A stretch of 64,000 bases of DNA from Deltaproteobacteria bacterium (GCA_016219185.1 JACRBZ010000054.1:25184-89183); one strand, 5' to 3'. Positions 1 to 9,805 are shown, counted from the first letter of the stretch. The notes: generated by a model from the sequence alone, not told the origin. Program-made: numbers and translations.

Positions 1-552
1 ACCGCATTCGTCATCACAGGCTTCGGCGGTCTTCTGTTAGTCAAGTCCGGGTTCAAGCTGCCGGAAGAACTGTGGCCAATTGCCTGGGCAATGCTATTGG
101 GCGGAATCGGATTTTTACTCGTCGAGAATTGGCTTCACGGAAAGAGATCGAAGGGCTCGGTTACCTGGTCGGTCGCGGTGCTTGTGGGCATCGGCCAGTT
201 GGTTGCCGCAGTGTTTCCAGGCGCGTCCCGTTCAGGCGTAACCATCCTGATGATGCTGATGATGGGCCTGAGCCGTCCGATTGCCACGGAGTTTTCCTTT
301 CTCGTCGGCATTCCGACCATGCTGGCCGCCGGTGGACTCAAGATTTTTCAAGCGCTACACCACTTGCAGCCCGGAGCAGCACATGAAAACTGGAGCCTGT
401 TGCTGCTCGGGTTCGTTGTGTCCTCGCTGGTCTCGTTCATTACGGTCAAGTGGCTGCTGAACTATATTCAAACGCACACCTTCATCGTATTTGGCTGGTA
501 TCGCATTGCACTGGCGGCAGGGATTTTTGGCCTGCTTCTGCTATCCCGATAA
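1..552 (+). CDS. uppP: Undecaprenyl-diphosphatase UppP/BacA, 3' part
   Basis: The frame is open from base 1, so the gene starts outside the window; 183 codons plus the stop are visible. UppP is an inner-membrane enzyme that removes a phosphate from undecaprenyl diphosphate so that the lipid carrier for peptidoglycan and other glycans can be reused. The visible part contains the family signature PGASRSGVT, which is part of the active site, followed by several hydrophobic segments that fit the C-terminal transmembrane helices. The protein ends in a hydrophobic helix and SR, normal for the family. A convergent hydrolase gene follows about 100 bases later. The family assignment rests on the signature plus the membrane topology. 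Confidence 0.9.
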   Translation, partial: TAFVITGFGGLLLVKSGFKLPEELWPIAWAMLLGGIGFLLVENWLHGKRSKGSVTWSVAVLVGIGQLVAAVFPGASRSGVTILMMLMMGLSRPIATEFSFLVGIPTMLAAGGLKIFQALHHLQPGAAHENWSLLLLGFVVSSLVSFITVKWLLNYIQTHTFIVFGWYRIALAAGIFGLLLLSR

Positions 553-651
553 AGCCTACGAACCGAGGCTTTTGTTTTTAAGCCCATCGAAGCTTTTCAC
601 AACAGAGCTTTTTCATCACTTCCTCCACTCTACGACTGCGACAAAGGGCTG

Positions 652-2004
652 TTAATGAGCTGCAACAAAATCCACAACCAGACGCGTGGATCGGCTGTTG
701 TATTCCACAGTATTGATCGCAACCACCTCGGCATAATGTCCCACGTAGTCTGAAACAGCCGGTTCAGCGGCGGCCATTGCTGTCGCTGCCGCCCACGTTG
801 CAGACGAATAGTCGCTGAGGGCAATCTTTGAGCCTTCCAATGAAACCCCCAAGCCCGCTCCCTGAACAAAGGCGATGAATCTATCTGCTTCCGCCTCGAA
901 CCCGGGCATGTCATCCTCGGTTGACACCACCAACATCGGAGGCTGTCTTTCATTGATAAACTGCCAGGGAGAAGCCCCGTCCAGAGTCGTCTGGTCCCAC
1001 CCCCCAAAGGCGTTAAGCAGCATTGCCTTGTACATGAGAATATCTTCCAGACTCAGCCCCAAAGGGTTCATGGGATATTTGGAAAAATCGTACAAATTAT
1101 ACACGCCGCTCATCGATACGGTCCCCCGGATATCTGACAGGCTGAATCCGTTTGACTTCAGGTATTGATCGTCCGTGGAAAGCAGCGATACAAGATGGGC
1201 CCCGGCCGACTGCCCGAACAGATAAACGCTTTCCGGATCCCCGCCGTAAGATGCGATATTGCGTTTCACCCATGCAAAAGCAGCGGCAACATCTTCGACA
1301 TGATCCGGATGCACCGCAGCCCCGTCATCCGGATTCGAGAGCCGGTAATTGATCACCACCGTGGCATATCCGTAATAGCCGGAAAATGTCCGGGCGAGTT
1401 CTTTGTACAAATCCTTGTCACCCTGTTTCCAGGCGCCGCCGGGAACAAACATCAACACCGTCGGATGCGCTATCCCTTCCGGATAGTAAACATCTAGTCG
1501 CTGGCGCTCTTGCGGATTTACCGCCACATAAGACATATCTTCGAATTGTCGAACGAGGGTCACCCGATAGGCGCTGTATCTCAGCGTGCCATCATCTAAG
1601 GTATATCCGTAGTAAACGTCAAACGACAGCCCTTCGAGGGAAGACATCGGGAATACGGCACTCAAAAGATCACAGACAAACACCGACCCCAAAGATTCCA
1701 TCTGGCCGGTCAATATGAGGGAATCTCCCGTCGCATAGAAATAAACGTAGAGAACTGCCGTTACAGCCCTGCCGATATCCGATTCCGGTGTCGTAAACGC
1801 AGGCAAAAGTACTGCGTCCACTTCCTTGAAATCCAGTACCAGACGATTGCCGGCGGGGTCGATGATATCATCGAATGTAACCGGCGTCACTGGCCCGACC
1901 GGCGCAAGGTTGACCGGTGAGGCCCATAATTGAGTCGGCATCCAGGAGAATATCGATAAAAATACAAAGAGAAAGCCGGTAGCCCAAAATCTTTTTCCAC
2001 TCAT
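652..2004 (-). CDS. Exported alpha/beta hydrolase (carboxylesterase-like)
   Basis: A 450-residue protein. The ATG at 2004 was chosen because AGGAC precedes it by about 8 bases and because it begins directly with a signal peptide (MSGKRFW, hydrophobic core, then LWAS). The first ~150 residues after the signal are not recognised and carry no catalytic motif. The C-terminal ~270 residues are an alpha/beta hydrolase: oxyanion-hole PGGAW, nucleophile elbow GQSAG (Ser ~266), an acid residue in STEDD, and a candidate His in VGHYAE near the end. The layout resembles the BD-FAE/carboxylesterase group acting on small esters. It likely works in the periplasm or outside the cell. The neighbouring minus-strand gene at 2101-3003 is another exported hydrolase, so the two may be co-transcribed. 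The substrate is unknown. Confidence 0.75.
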   Translation of the reverse strand: MSGKRFWATGFLFVFLSIFSWMPTQLWASPVNLAPVGPVTPVTFDDIIDPAGNRLVLDFKEVDAVLLPAFTTPESDIGRAVTAVLYVYFYATGDSLILTGQMESLGSVFVCDLLSAVFPMSSLEGLSFDVYYGYTLDDGTLRYSAYRVTLVRQFEDMSYVAVNPQERQRLDVYYPEGIAHPTVLMFVPGGAWKQGDKDLYKELARTFSGYYGYATVVINYRLSNPDDGAAVHPDHVEDVAAAFAWVKRNIASYGGDPESVYLFGQSAGAHLVSLLSTDDQYLKSNGFSLSDIRGTVSMSGVYNLYDFSKYPMNPLGLSLEDILMYKAMLLNAFGGWDQTTLDGASPWQFINERQPPMLVVSTEDDMPGFEAEADRFIAFVQGAGLGVSLEGSKIALSDYSSATWAAATAMAAAEPAVSDYVGHYAEVVAINTVEYNSRSTRLVVDFVAAH

Positions 2005-2100
2005 ACACACGTCCTTTTTGGATTTTGCGCAGCACCATATGGGCAAAGCCTTATCCGTTGCGGGTTCCTCAGGGTAAGGCAAAGAACCGCAATAGCGTTC

Positions 2101-3003
2101 TTAGTCACTGCCTTTCAGAAAGAGAAGCCGCGCCGCTGTTTCCGCCAATTGAGCATCGCGGTGGACCGCGCCAGGAACTGTTGTGAGTTTCCAATTAAAC
2201 GTCATACCCAGCCGGGATGCTTCATTTTTTGCCGAATCGTAGAAATTATTCCCCCGCTCAAAACCGTTATTGCCCTGCTCCAATGTTTCAGGAGATCGGG
2301 ATAGATTCGCGTCGGCATCATTTAGATCCTTTTCTCCCAGAAGGAGGATAAAATTCTTTATAAATGCAGCCCTGAGATCTTCCGGAGTCACTCCCGAGTT
2401 TCTGATTCCGTAAGGATATTTTCCCGCCGAATAAACCGGAAACACATATACGCCCGGATTTGCTGCAATTGCCATTCGAATGCGGGCATCCGCCTTGAAT
2501 AGAATCATCCGCTGAATAAACTGCCCGCCGGCCGAATTACCATAGAGGTTGTATGACGAACTCTGGTTCTGCGTCGCTTCTTTAACGAAGTCAAACAAAT
2601 GCTCGATTACCGTAAAAGCGCGGTCGTTTTCCGGGGTGGGATTTTCCAGCTTATCAAAAATGTTTCCTTCGTTGTATTCTCCTTTGCCGGGATAATACTT
2701 GTGCGAGAATTCAGGCGCAATCAGCAGAAAGCCATAGCGTTCGGCATATTGAATCCATTCATCGCGGTCACGCTGCGCATCCCGCTTTCCTCCATGCATC
2801 ACGAATAACACCGGCGTATCACAAGAAAATCCAGAGGGTTGATAATACCAGACCCGAATTGGTTTATTCGGATTGCCCTGCCTGTCGGTAAAAATAAAAT
2901 CCCCGGCCCCGTGATGAATTTGCTTACCGCCAGGCCAGTACCGGGCAGACATACAAGAAAGCGTCATAAGAGCCAGGATAATTACAGCCACTTGTCGTTT
3001 CAT
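2101..3003 (-). CDS. Putative lipoprotein alpha/beta hydrolase (PHB-depolymerase/esterase-like)
   Basis: A 300-residue protein. The start at 3003 is preferred over an upstream in-frame ATG because it opens with a lipoprotein-type signal (MKRQVAVIILALMTLSC, with Cys as the likely lipidated residue). The fold is alpha/beta hydrolase: MHGGKRDAQRDRDEW around the oxyanion hole, nucleophile elbow GNSAGG, and a late His in PGAVHRDA. Such exported single-domain hydrolases resemble polyhydroxybutyrate depolymerase and feruloyl-esterase families, but the true substrate cannot be read from the sequence. It lies upstream of the exported hydrolase at 652-2004 on the same strand, with about 97 bases between the 2004 start and this stop. 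The ribosome site ahead of the start is weak. Confidence 0.7.
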   Translation of the reverse strand: MKRQVAVIILALMTLSCMSARYWPGGKQIHHGAGDFIFTDRQGNPNKPIRVWYYQPSGFSCDTPVLFVMHGGKRDAQRDRDEWIQYAERYGFLLIAPEFSHKYYPGKGEYNEGNIFDKLENPTPENDRAFTVIEHLFDFVKEATQNQSSSYNLYGNSAGGQFIQRMILFKADARIRMAIAANPGVYVFPVYSAGKYPYGIRNSGVTPEDLRAAFIKNFILLLGEKDLNDADANLSRSPETLEQGNNGFERGNNFYDSAKNEASRLGMTFNWKLTTVPGAVHRDAQLAETAARLLFLKGSD

Positions 3004-3227
3004 CGGTACTCTTTCATTGACATGATTTGCGCTGCCAGATTGCCCATGTAACTCCACGAATCCGTTAATGGGTTTTATGTTACACGTTCGGCGGTTTTAT
3101 TTCAATTCATTCAGCCTTCCAAATGCTTAATGCATCTTCTTTGTTTTTTCCTGTTGATCCTGTAAGACTTCGATTATAGAAAGAGACGTCGATATATTTC
3201 TTAAACCAGCCATCAGGAGCGCAAAAA

Positions 3228-3635
3228 ATGGAAAGAAGCTTTAAAATTTACTCCATTGGAGTCATTCGAAAAACCGACGACAGAACATGGATTGAAATTG
3301 ACGATTGTTACAAAGACGCCCTTTTGGGGCTGGAAGGATTTTCTCACATTCATGTGATGTACTGGTTTCATGAAAACGATACCCCGGAGCTGCGGAGCAC
3401 CCTTCAGGTTCATCCCCGGAAAAATCCAAACAATCCTTTAACCGGCGTTTTTGCCACGCATTCGCCCTTGCGGCCCAACCTCATTGCCCTGACCCTTTGC
3501 CGGGTACTGACCATTCAGGGGACAACCATCGAAGTTGAAGGACTTGACGCCAGGGATGGCTCCCCCCTGATCGATATCAAATGCTATATTCCCTATGACC
3601 AGACCGGGCCGGTTCAAACGCCGGGATGGGTCTGA
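3228..3635 (+). CDS. TrmO/TsaA-family tRNA methyltransferase
   Basis: A 135-residue protein with CAGGAG about 8 bases upstream of the ATG. It matches the TsaA/TrmO family, in which the E. coli member methylates the N6-threonylcarbamoyladenosine at tRNA position 37 using S-adenosylmethionine. Visible hallmarks are the short N-terminal strand IYSIGVIRK, the central GLEGFSHIHVMYWFHE, and the conserved FATHSPLRPNLIALT loop (usually F-x-T-R-S-P-x-R-P-N). The length is typical of single-domain members. The canonical Arg in TRSP is His here (THSP), so activity is less certain. Orphan TsaA-domain proteins are common in anaerobes and some may have other roles. Confidence 0.75.
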   Translation: MERSFKIYSIGVIRKTDDRTWIEIDDCYKDALLGLEGFSHIHVMYWFHENDTPELRSTLQVHPRKNPNNPLTGVFATHSPLRPNLIALTLCRVLTIQGTTIEVEGLDARDGSPLIDIKCYIPYDQTGPVQTPGWV

Positions 3636-3675
3636 AACCGTTTCCGTCGAGGCAGGACTTGTCGAAAAAAAGCCA

Positions 3676-4218
3676 TCACTTCTTGAACTTTACTGACATC
3701 CCGAATATCTCTTCGGCAGTTAATGAAAACATGCCATTAACCGCCCGAACATAGTCACGATGGGAATAATTTATCTGGGTCTGTCTGATGATTGTATTCC
3801 GAAACAGCATGACGGCAGCCGGATCAAGCCCAACGGTTTTTATCCCACGCAAAATATCCCCGTCCAACAAATAGAACCTCGCTATGTTTTTTACTTGATT
3901 GCTTTCCAGTTCAAAATAATTATCCAGCACTTCTTGATCAACCGGGACAGCGTTAAAGTTTACGTCCATGGGATTCAGTGGTGGCGGGAACATCCACGTC
4001 CATATTGCAACGGGTGGGATTGTTACAGACTCCAAATATCCATACCGGCTGAATGATTTTTCGAATGCATTCTTTTCTGCTTTGGTAAATGTTTCTGTTT
4101 GGATCATAAAGCACAAGGTTCCGTCATAAAGCATTTCCAGAATGCACCCTCTGGTCGGCACTGTCCACGGGAATGGTTTCCCGACTTCCATCATCGTTGT
4201 TACATTAATATCGGCCAT
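3676..4218 (-). CDS. Hypothetical protein
   Basis: A 180-residue protein that I do not recognise. It has no signal peptide and no long hydrophobic stretch. It is rich in aromatic residues and Pro (for example WTWMFPPPLNP) and has many Phe/Tyr in its C-terminal half. It is alone on the minus strand, convergent with the TrmO-like gene. The AT-rich 158-base gap upstream (4219-4376) separates it from the acyl-CoA ligase and holds no other gene. Codon use looks ordinary for the window, so it is likely real, but no function can be proposed. Confidence 0.55.
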   Translation of the reverse strand: MADINVTTMMEVGKPFPWTVPTRGCILEMLYDGTLCFMIQTETFTKAEKNAFEKSFSRYGYLESVTIPPVAIWTWMFPPPLNPMDVNFNAVPVDQEVLDNYFELESNQVKNIARFYLLDGDILRGIKTVGLDPAAVMLFRNTIIRQTQINYSHRDYVRAVNGMFSLTAEEIFGMSVKFKK

Positions 4219-4376
4219 AAAAGCTACCCACCAATGTCTTATTTTCCTAAAAATACTATAGTGATATCAATCCCCGCAGAGGCTATTTTTTATGATAAAT
4301 TTATATTAACAATTATTTAATTTAAGTATTTATTATCAATTGATCGCTTCATTCCTGAAAAGATCAGAGCAATCCG

Positions 4377-6044
4377 TTAACCGGTGCCTTTCATATACCG
4401 ATTCTGATGTACCTCCCGAATCACTTTTTTGTTGATTTTACCCACGCTGGTCTTGGGAATTTCATCCACGAAAAGAATTTCATCTGGAAGCTGCCATTTG
4501 GCGAATTTATGGGCAAGATGAGACAGCAGATCGTCTTTTCCGATCTTGCCGCAATGTTCTTTGCGAAGGATGACCAGAGCTAACGGCCTTTCTTCCCATT
4601 TGGGATGTTTGACCCCCACCACGGCCGCCTCAAGAACCGGATCATATGACATCAATTCATTTTCCATATCCACCGAAGATATCCACTCTCCGCCGCTCTT
4701 GATCACATCCTTCACCCGATCCGTGATCTTCATATACCCTTCTGCATCCATCGTGGCCACATCCCCGCTTCGCCAGAAGCCATCGACTGTAAACTGCTGA
4801 TCGGATATCGGAGTCCGGTAGTAACATCCCGTAATCCAGGGCCCGCGAACGCAGATTTCCCCCGGGGTATTTCCATCATGCGGGACTTCGGCGTTATCCG
4901 GCCCCAGGAGCCTGACATCCAGGCCAGAGACTACATAACCCTGTTTTCGCCGAAGATCCCATTTTTCATCGTCGCTGAGCCGATCTTCCAGCCAGGGTTT
5001 CAGGCGATTGATGCTGACCAGCGGGGAAGTTTCAGTTGCCCCGTAGGCGTGGATTATTTCAGCTCCGGTAAGCTCTTTATATCCTTTCATCATGGCCACG
5101 GGCGGCTCGGTTGCACCGCAGAGAAAACGGGCACCGCGAAGATCCGGCTTGTTTTCCAGATTCCGGATATATTCCAGCATGGGCATGAGAATGGCGGGCG
5201 CGCCATTACATACGGTAACCTTTTCCCTGACCAGAAGATCGGCCAGTTCCCCCAGTCGATCCAGACGGAACATCCCCGGGAGCACGATTTTAGAGCCAAC
5301 CATGGTGGCCGAATAGACGCCACCCCAGCCCATGGCATGAAACATCGGCACCAGTTGAAGAAAAGCATCCCGATAAGACATTTCTCCTCCGGAGCAGATG
5401 GCCATGGCGTGAAGATAGGTATCGCGATGGGAATAATAGACGCCCTTGGGCTGTCCGGTCGTGCCCGTGGTGTAACAGGCCCCGGCTGCAGATGTTTCAT
5501 CCAGATCCGGCCATTCAAATTCAGGGGATTGCTCCTGACTGAGCACTTCATAGCTGAAAACCGGACTTAAGACGGTCTTAATATCAGAGAGGTTTTTGTC
5601 CGTCAGGATAATATAGCCTTTAATGCCTTTACAGCTTTGAAACAGCATCTCGGCAATGGGTAGAAGGGTTTCATCCACAACCATCCAGCTTGCTTCCGCA
5701 TGATGAATCACGTAGGTTAAATCCGGAAGCGACAGGCGAAGGTTCAACAAGAGCATGACCGCGCCGGAGCCGGGGATGGCAAAATACATCTCGTAATTGC
5801 GATGGGAATTCCAGTCCAGAACGCCGATCCGGTCTCCTATGGAAACGCCCAGGGCTTTGAGGGCGCCGGCAAACTGGTTCATCCGCCGGTAGGCATCCTG
5901 ATACGTATAGCGAAACATGCCCTGAGAACTCTGACAGGCGATTTCCTGCCTGGAAAAATTCCGAACGCCATGGCGGGCAATATTCATGATGTTGAGCTGG
6001 TAATCATCCTGGGATGTGGATGGAAATCCCTTGATCGGTTTCAT
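4377..6044 (-). CDS. Fatty-acid--CoA ligase (AMP-forming)
   Basis: A 555-residue adenylate-forming enzyme that would activate a fatty acid to its acyl-CoA with ATP. The ATG at 6044 is preferred over an upstream ATG at 6086 because AGGAGA sits 7 bases before it. Visible motifs in order are the phosphate-binding loop YTTGTTGQPKG, an aromatic substrate-site patch VPMFHAMGWG, GATETSP (A5), the RSGDVATMDAEGY region (A7), DRVKDVIKSGGEWISS (A8 hinge), and the C-terminal catalytic Lys in KTSVGKINKK. The length and motif spelling fit the medium/long-chain AlkK/FadD13-type ligases. It is divergent from the cyclophilin gene across a ~350-base spacer. Confidence 0.85.
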   Translation of the reverse strand: MKPIKGFPSTSQDDYQLNIMNIARHGVRNFSRQEIACQSSQGMFRYTYQDAYRRMNQFAGALKALGVSIGDRIGVLDWNSHRNYEMYFAIPGSGAVMLLLNLRLSLPDLTYVIHHAEASWMVVDETLLPIAEMLFQSCKGIKGYIILTDKNLSDIKTVLSPVFSYEVLSQEQSPEFEWPDLDETSAAGACYTTGTTGQPKGVYYSHRDTYLHAMAICSGGEMSYRDAFLQLVPMFHAMGWGGVYSATMVGSKIVLPGMFRLDRLGELADLLVREKVTVCNGAPAILMPMLEYIRNLENKPDLRGARFLCGATEPPVAMMKGYKELTGAEIIHAYGATETSPLVSINRLKPWLEDRLSDDEKWDLRRKQGYVVSGLDVRLLGPDNAEVPHDGNTPGEICVRGPWITGCYYRTPISDQQFTVDGFWRSGDVATMDAEGYMKITDRVKDVIKSGGEWISSVDMENELMSYDPVLEAAVVGVKHPKWEERPLALVILRKEHCGKIGKDDLLSHLAHKFAKWQLPDEILFVDEIPKTSVGKINKKVIREVHQNRYMKGTG

Positions 6045-6321
6045 ACGCCTTTCTCCTTTACGATGAGGTATCCGGACATCTGTCAACCATTTTCAGAAAA
6101 TGAGGGGCTGTCTGCAAACCATCACAATACCCCCCTGTTTTCCATCAACCCAATGGGCATTCTTAAAACAAGATTTATGAATTGTCAAAACAAATGAATG
6201 TAATTCATAAATTATAGAAAATAACCGTTTCATTTTTTTGTCACACAAACGGAGTGGCGAAAACAAGACTATTTTCGGATGTGTGTGACCTATATTTTGA
6301 AATCATACTGTCCTTTGTCTC

Positions 6322-6350
6322 TTGCCTTTATAAAAAAAACCTATTAAATT
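6322..6350 (+). promoter_or_regulatory. Putative sigma-70 promoter of the cyclophilin gene
   Basis: TTGCCT (6322-6327), a 17-base AT-rich spacer and TAAATT (6345-6350) lie about 50 bases upstream of the ATG at 6402. The rest of the 6045-6401 divergent intergenic stretch is AT-rich and shows no gene. Confidence 0.4.
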
Positions 6351-6401
6351 ATGAAGATAAAAAGACCTATCCATTTTAATCCATAAACTGAGGAGAAATT
6401 C

Positions 6402-6926
6402 ATGTCCATTACCCAAAATACACATCAGGAAGATATTTCACGGCCAGTTGCCGTGTTTGAAACCACGCTGGGAAATTTTGAAGCCGAACTCTATGCCAGT
6501 GAATGCCCGGAAACCGTCTGGAATTTTATCAATCTGGCTGAAGGCCGGCAGGAAACCGACCGAAACGGCAATTTTTATGACGGACTTTCGTTTCATCGCG
6601 TTATTAAAGGATTCATGATTCAAGGCGGATGCCCCTTGGGAACCGGCACCGGGGGACCCGGCTACCGGTTTAAAGATGAATTTCACCCGACCCTGATTCA
6701 TAATGGCGAAGGCATTCTTTCAATGGCCAATGCCGGACCTGGCACCAACGGCAGCCAGTTTTTCATCACCCTTGCCCCTACCCCCCATCTGAACAACCGC
6801 CATACGGTTTTTGGCAAAATCATCAGCGGCATGGATGTTGTCCGGAAAATCGGCTCGGTTCAAACCGGCCCCATGGATCGCCCGGCAACACCGGTTGTCA
6901 TGAACAAGGTCACCATTCGAAGATAA
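6402..6926 (+). CDS. Peptidyl-prolyl cis-trans isomerase, cyclophilin type
   Basis: A 174-residue cytoplasmic cyclophilin, which accelerates cis-trans isomerisation of X-Pro bonds during protein folding. AGGAG sits 8 bases before the ATG. The catalytic and binding residues are visible: [13 protein letters not shown] (catalytic Arg and the Phe/Met/Gln pocket), [10 protein letters not shown], and [12 protein letters not shown]. There is no signal peptide, so it is the PpiB rather than the PpiA type. The first ~15 residues form a short polar extension. It is followed by a hairpin at 6947-6980 and then the acyl-CoA dehydrogenase gene, with no sign of functional linkage. Confidence 0.9.
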   Translation: MSITQNTHQEDISRPVAVFETTLGNFEAELYASECPETVWNFINLAEGRQETDRNGNFYDGLSFHRVIKGFMIQGGCPLGTGTGGPGYRFKDEFHPTLIHNGEGILSMANAGPGTNGSQFFITLAPTPHLNNRHTVFGKIISGMDVVRKIGSVQTGPMDRPATPVVMNKVTIRR

Positions 6927-6946
6927 TCTGGAGCGATTTGGGGGTT

Positions 6947-6980
6947 ATCGGTTACGAACTGTTTTCAGCCCGTAACCGAT
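6947..6980. terminator. 10-bp perfect hairpin, possible terminator
   Basis: ATCGGTTACG (6947-6956) is perfectly complementary to CGTAACCGAT (6971-6980) across a 14-base loop. It lies between the cyclophilin stop and the next ribosome site. No T-run follows, so it may instead be a protein-binding dyad or an mRNA-stabilising stem. Confidence 0.4.
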
Positions 6981-7025
6981 GCCCTGCCGCTTGTATAGAT
7001 TATCCGTTTTTTATAAAGGAGTACC

Positions 7026-8723
7026 ATGAAACTGTTAAATCCAAAATCAGAACGGTTTGAGCATCTTGACGAACCTTCCCGTCAAATCATGTTAAAGACC
7101 ATTGCGTTTTTTGAAAATAAAGGAAAGGCCAGGCTGAAACACGACGATCATGAGCGGGTGTGGTACAGGGATTTTCTGGATTTTTTAAAAGAAAACCAGA
7201 TATTTTCCTCGCTCTTGACCCCGACGGCCTATGGCGGGAAAAACTGCCGCTGGGATACGGCCCGGAACTGCGATTTCAGCGAGATACTGGGATTTTACGG
7301 CCTGCCGTACTGGTACACCTGGCAGGTGACCATTCTGGGGCTTGGCCCGATCTGGATGGGAAAAAATGAAGCCGTCAAGCAAAAAACCGCGCAGCTTTTG
7401 AAAGATGGCGAAATCTTTGCCTTCGGGCTTTCCGAAAAAGAACACGGCGCGGATCTTTATGCCAGTGAAATGACCCTTACGGAAATCAAAGCCGGCGAAT
7501 ACCGTGCGGACGGTGGCAAATATTATATCGGAAACGCCAATGAGGCGGCCCTGGTTTCAACGTTCGGGAAAATGGCGGACAGCGATGAATATGTGTTCTT
7601 TGCCGTAAACTCACAGCACCCCAATTACGAATGCGTTAAAAATGTGGTGAATTCCCAGAATTATGTGGCCCAGTATGCCCTGCACAGCTATCCCATCACC
7701 GATGGCGACATTCTCACCCGGGGCCAGCAGGCCTGGGATTCTTCCCTGAACACCATTAATGTGGGCAAATTCAATCTCGGCTGGGCCTCCATCGGCATCT
7801 GCACGCATGCCTTCTATGAAGCCATCCGTCACGCCGCGAACCGAAAGCTCTTCAGCCATTACGTAACGGATTTTCCGCACGTCAAACAGCTTTTTACAGA
7901 CGCCTACGCGCGCCTTCTGGCCATGAAACTTTTTGCCTCAAGGGCCGCGGACTACATGCGCAGCGCATCCGCAACAGATCGGCGCTATCTGCTCTACAAC
8001 CCCATGGTCAAGATGAAGGTGACCACCCAGGGAGAAGAAGTGATCAACCTGCTCTGGGATGTGATCGCCGCAAAAGGGTTTGAAAAAGACATGTATTTCG
8101 AGATGGCGGCAAGGGACATCCGCGCTCTTCCCAAGCTGGAAGGCACGGTTCATGTGAATATGGCGCTGATCATCAAGTTCATGGCCAATTTCTTCTTTAA
8201 CCCGGACGTATTCCCGGAAATCCCCGGAAGGACGGACCCGGTCAATGACGATTTTCTGTTCAATCAAGGCCCCACCAAGGGACTGGGGAAGATCCGGTTT
8301 CACGATTTTCAGATGGCCTACAGCCGCCTGAGCCTGCCCAACATTGAAATCTTCAAGGCCCAGATCGAAGTCCTCAAAACCTTTCTGGCAACCGCAACTC
8401 CCAGCGCAGAGCAGGCAAAAGACATCGATTTTCTTCTTATCGTCGGCGAACTCTTCACCCTTGTGGTATATGGCCAGCTCATTCTGGAAAACGCGGCCAT
8501 CCAGGTTGTTGAAAACGATATGATTGATCAGATTTTTGATTTCATGGTCCGGGATTTTTCCAAATTCGCGCTTCAGCTCTATTCCAAGCCCAGTTCCACA
8601 CAAAAGCAGATGGATCTTTGCCTGCAAATGATTCAAAAACCGGTGGTCAATTCGGATCGTTTTGAAAAAATCTGGATAGACAAGGTCTATGCGCTGAAAG
8701 AAGCCTATCAGATGAACGAATAA
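7026..8723 (+). CDS. Acyl-CoA dehydrogenase, long form
   Basis: A 565-residue flavoenzyme of the acyl-CoA dehydrogenase superfamily; members introduce a double bond alpha,beta to the CoA thioester with FAD. AAAGGAG sits just upstream of the ATG. The N-terminal helical part contains LTPTAYGGKN, the middle FAD/substrate region reads AFGLSEKEHGADLYASEM (the usual L-T-E-x-x-A-G-S-D variant), and a C-terminal helical domain follows. It is about 170 residues longer than classical ~390-residue enzymes, with an extended C-terminus. An Fe-S protein gene begins 23 bases after its stop, which suggests that gene supplies or accepts its electrons. The substrate is not deducible. Confidence 0.8.
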   Translation: MKLLNPKSERFEHLDEPSRQIMLKTIAFFENKGKARLKHDDHERVWYRDFLDFLKENQIFSSLLTPTAYGGKNCRWDTARNCDFSEILGFYGLPYWYTWQVTILGLGPIWMGKNEAVKQKTAQLLKDGEIFAFGLSEKEHGADLYASEMTLTEIKAGEYRADGGKYYIGNANEAALVSTFGKMADSDEYVFFAVNSQHPNYECVKNVVNSQNYVAQYALHSYPITDGDILTRGQQAWDSSLNTINVGKFNLGWASIGICTHAFYEAIRHAANRKLFSHYVTDFPHVKQLFTDAYARLLAMKLFASRAADYMRSASATDRRYLLYNPMVKMKVTTQGEEVINLLWDVIAAKGFEKDMYFEMAARDIRALPKLEGTVHVNMALIIKFMANFFFNPDVFPEIPGRTDPVNDDFLFNQGPTKGLGKIRFHDFQMAYSRLSLPNIEIFKAQIEVLKTFLATATPSAEQAKDIDFLLIVGELFTLVVYGQLILENAAIQVVENDMIDQIFDFMVRDFSKFALQLYSKPSSTQKQMDLCLQMIQKPVVNSDRFEKIWIDKVYALKEAYQMNE

Positions 8724-8746
8724 GAATGGTATCAGAGGAGATTTTT

Positions 8747-9805
8747 ATGTCAGACGTTTATCAAAACCTTGCCCGGCATCTGGATAACCTTCCCGCCGGC
8801 TTTCCGGCAACAGAAACCGGCGTTGAAATCCGAATTCTCAAACGGCTGTTTACGCCCCGCGAGGCCGAAATTGCCGCAAGCCTTGTGATGATGCCGGAGA
8901 CGGTTTCCGCCATTGCCGGCCGGCTGAAAATGGACGAAGCGGAACTGGCGCCGATTCTATACGATATGTCCCGGAAGGGACTGATTTACAGATCCGGCAA
9001 ACGCGGCCAGATATTTTACATGGCCGCTCAGTTTGTGGTTGGAATCTGGGAGTATCACGTCAAAAGCCTGGACCTGGATCTGATCAAGGACTTTAACGAA
9101 TATTCTTCTTCCTTTATGAACAAGGTCTGGACAGAAACCAAAACCAAGCAGCTTCGCATCATTCCCATTTCTAAAAGCATTTCCGCTGAAATGCTCACCA
9201 TGCCTTACGATGAAGCCGAACAGATCATCAAAAAACAGTCCAAAATCGTGGTCACGCCCTGCATCTGCCGAACCGAACACAAAATGGCCGGAAAAGGCTG
9301 CAACCGGCCGGTTGAAGTCTGTCTGGCGTTTGGTAGCGGCGCGTATTTTTATGAAGAAAACGGTCTGGGGCGATCCATCAGCCAGTCCGAGGCCCTCGAA
9401 ATTCTGGCAAAAGGCATGGAGGCGGGCCTTGTGCTTCAACCCGGAAATTCCCAGAAACCCACCAATATCTGCATGTGCTGCGGATGCTGCTGTCAGATCC
9501 TGAAAAACCTGAACAACCTGGAAGAACCGGCCAAAGCGGTTCACACCAATTTTTTCGCTGAAGTAGCCGCCGATGATTGCACGGGATGCGGGATCTGCCA
9601 GGAGCGCTGCCAGATGAAGGCCATTGTTGTCGAAGACATTGCCAGGGTAAAAAGAGAACGTTGCATCGGCTGCGGGCTTTGCGTGACATCTTGCAGCTTT
9701 GATGCCATGCACCTGATTGAAAAAGCGCCTGAAGATCGCTGGACGCCTCCGGCCAATACCGTTGAAACCTACATCAATATCGCAAAGGAACGGGGAAAGA
9801 TCTGA
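8747..9805 (+). CDS. Winged-helix/4Fe-4S ferredoxin protein
   Basis: A 352-residue protein. The ATG at 8747 is preferred over one at 8726 because GAGGAG precedes it by 7 bases. Residues ~20-90 look like a winged-helix domain (AGRLKMDEAELAPILYDMSR). The middle has Cys clusters CICRTEHKMAGKGC and CMCCGCCCQIL, and the C-terminus has two ferredoxin motifs, CTGCGICQERC and CIGCGLCVTSC, each for one [4Fe-4S] cluster. This architecture recurs in anaerobic Desulfobacterota and Firmicutes beside acyl-CoA dehydrogenases and is thought to act in electron transfer. The gene directly follows the acyl-CoA dehydrogenase at 7026-8723, so the two are likely one operon. The extra Cys clusters could hold another centre. 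Confidence 0.8.
   Translation: MSDVYQNLARHLDNLPAGFPATETGVEIRILKRLFTPREAEIAASLVMMPETVSAIAGRLKMDEAELAPILYDMSRKGLIYRSGKRGQIFYMAAQFVVGIWEYHVKSLDLDLIKDFNEYSSSFMNKVWTETKTKQLRIIPISKSISAEMLTMPYDEAEQIIKKQSKIVVTPCICRTEHKMAGKGCNRPVEVCLAFGSGAYFYEENGLGRSISQSEALEILAKGMEAGLVLQPGNSQKPTNICMCCGCCCQILKNLNNLEEPAKAVHTNFFAEVAADDCTGCGICQERCQMKAIVVEDIARVKRERCIGCGLCVTSCSFDAMHLIEKAPEDRWTPPANTVETYINIAKERGKI

Noticed and set aside
503..651. Possible terminator after uppP
   Set aside because: No convincing hairpin was found in the 100-base convergent gap.
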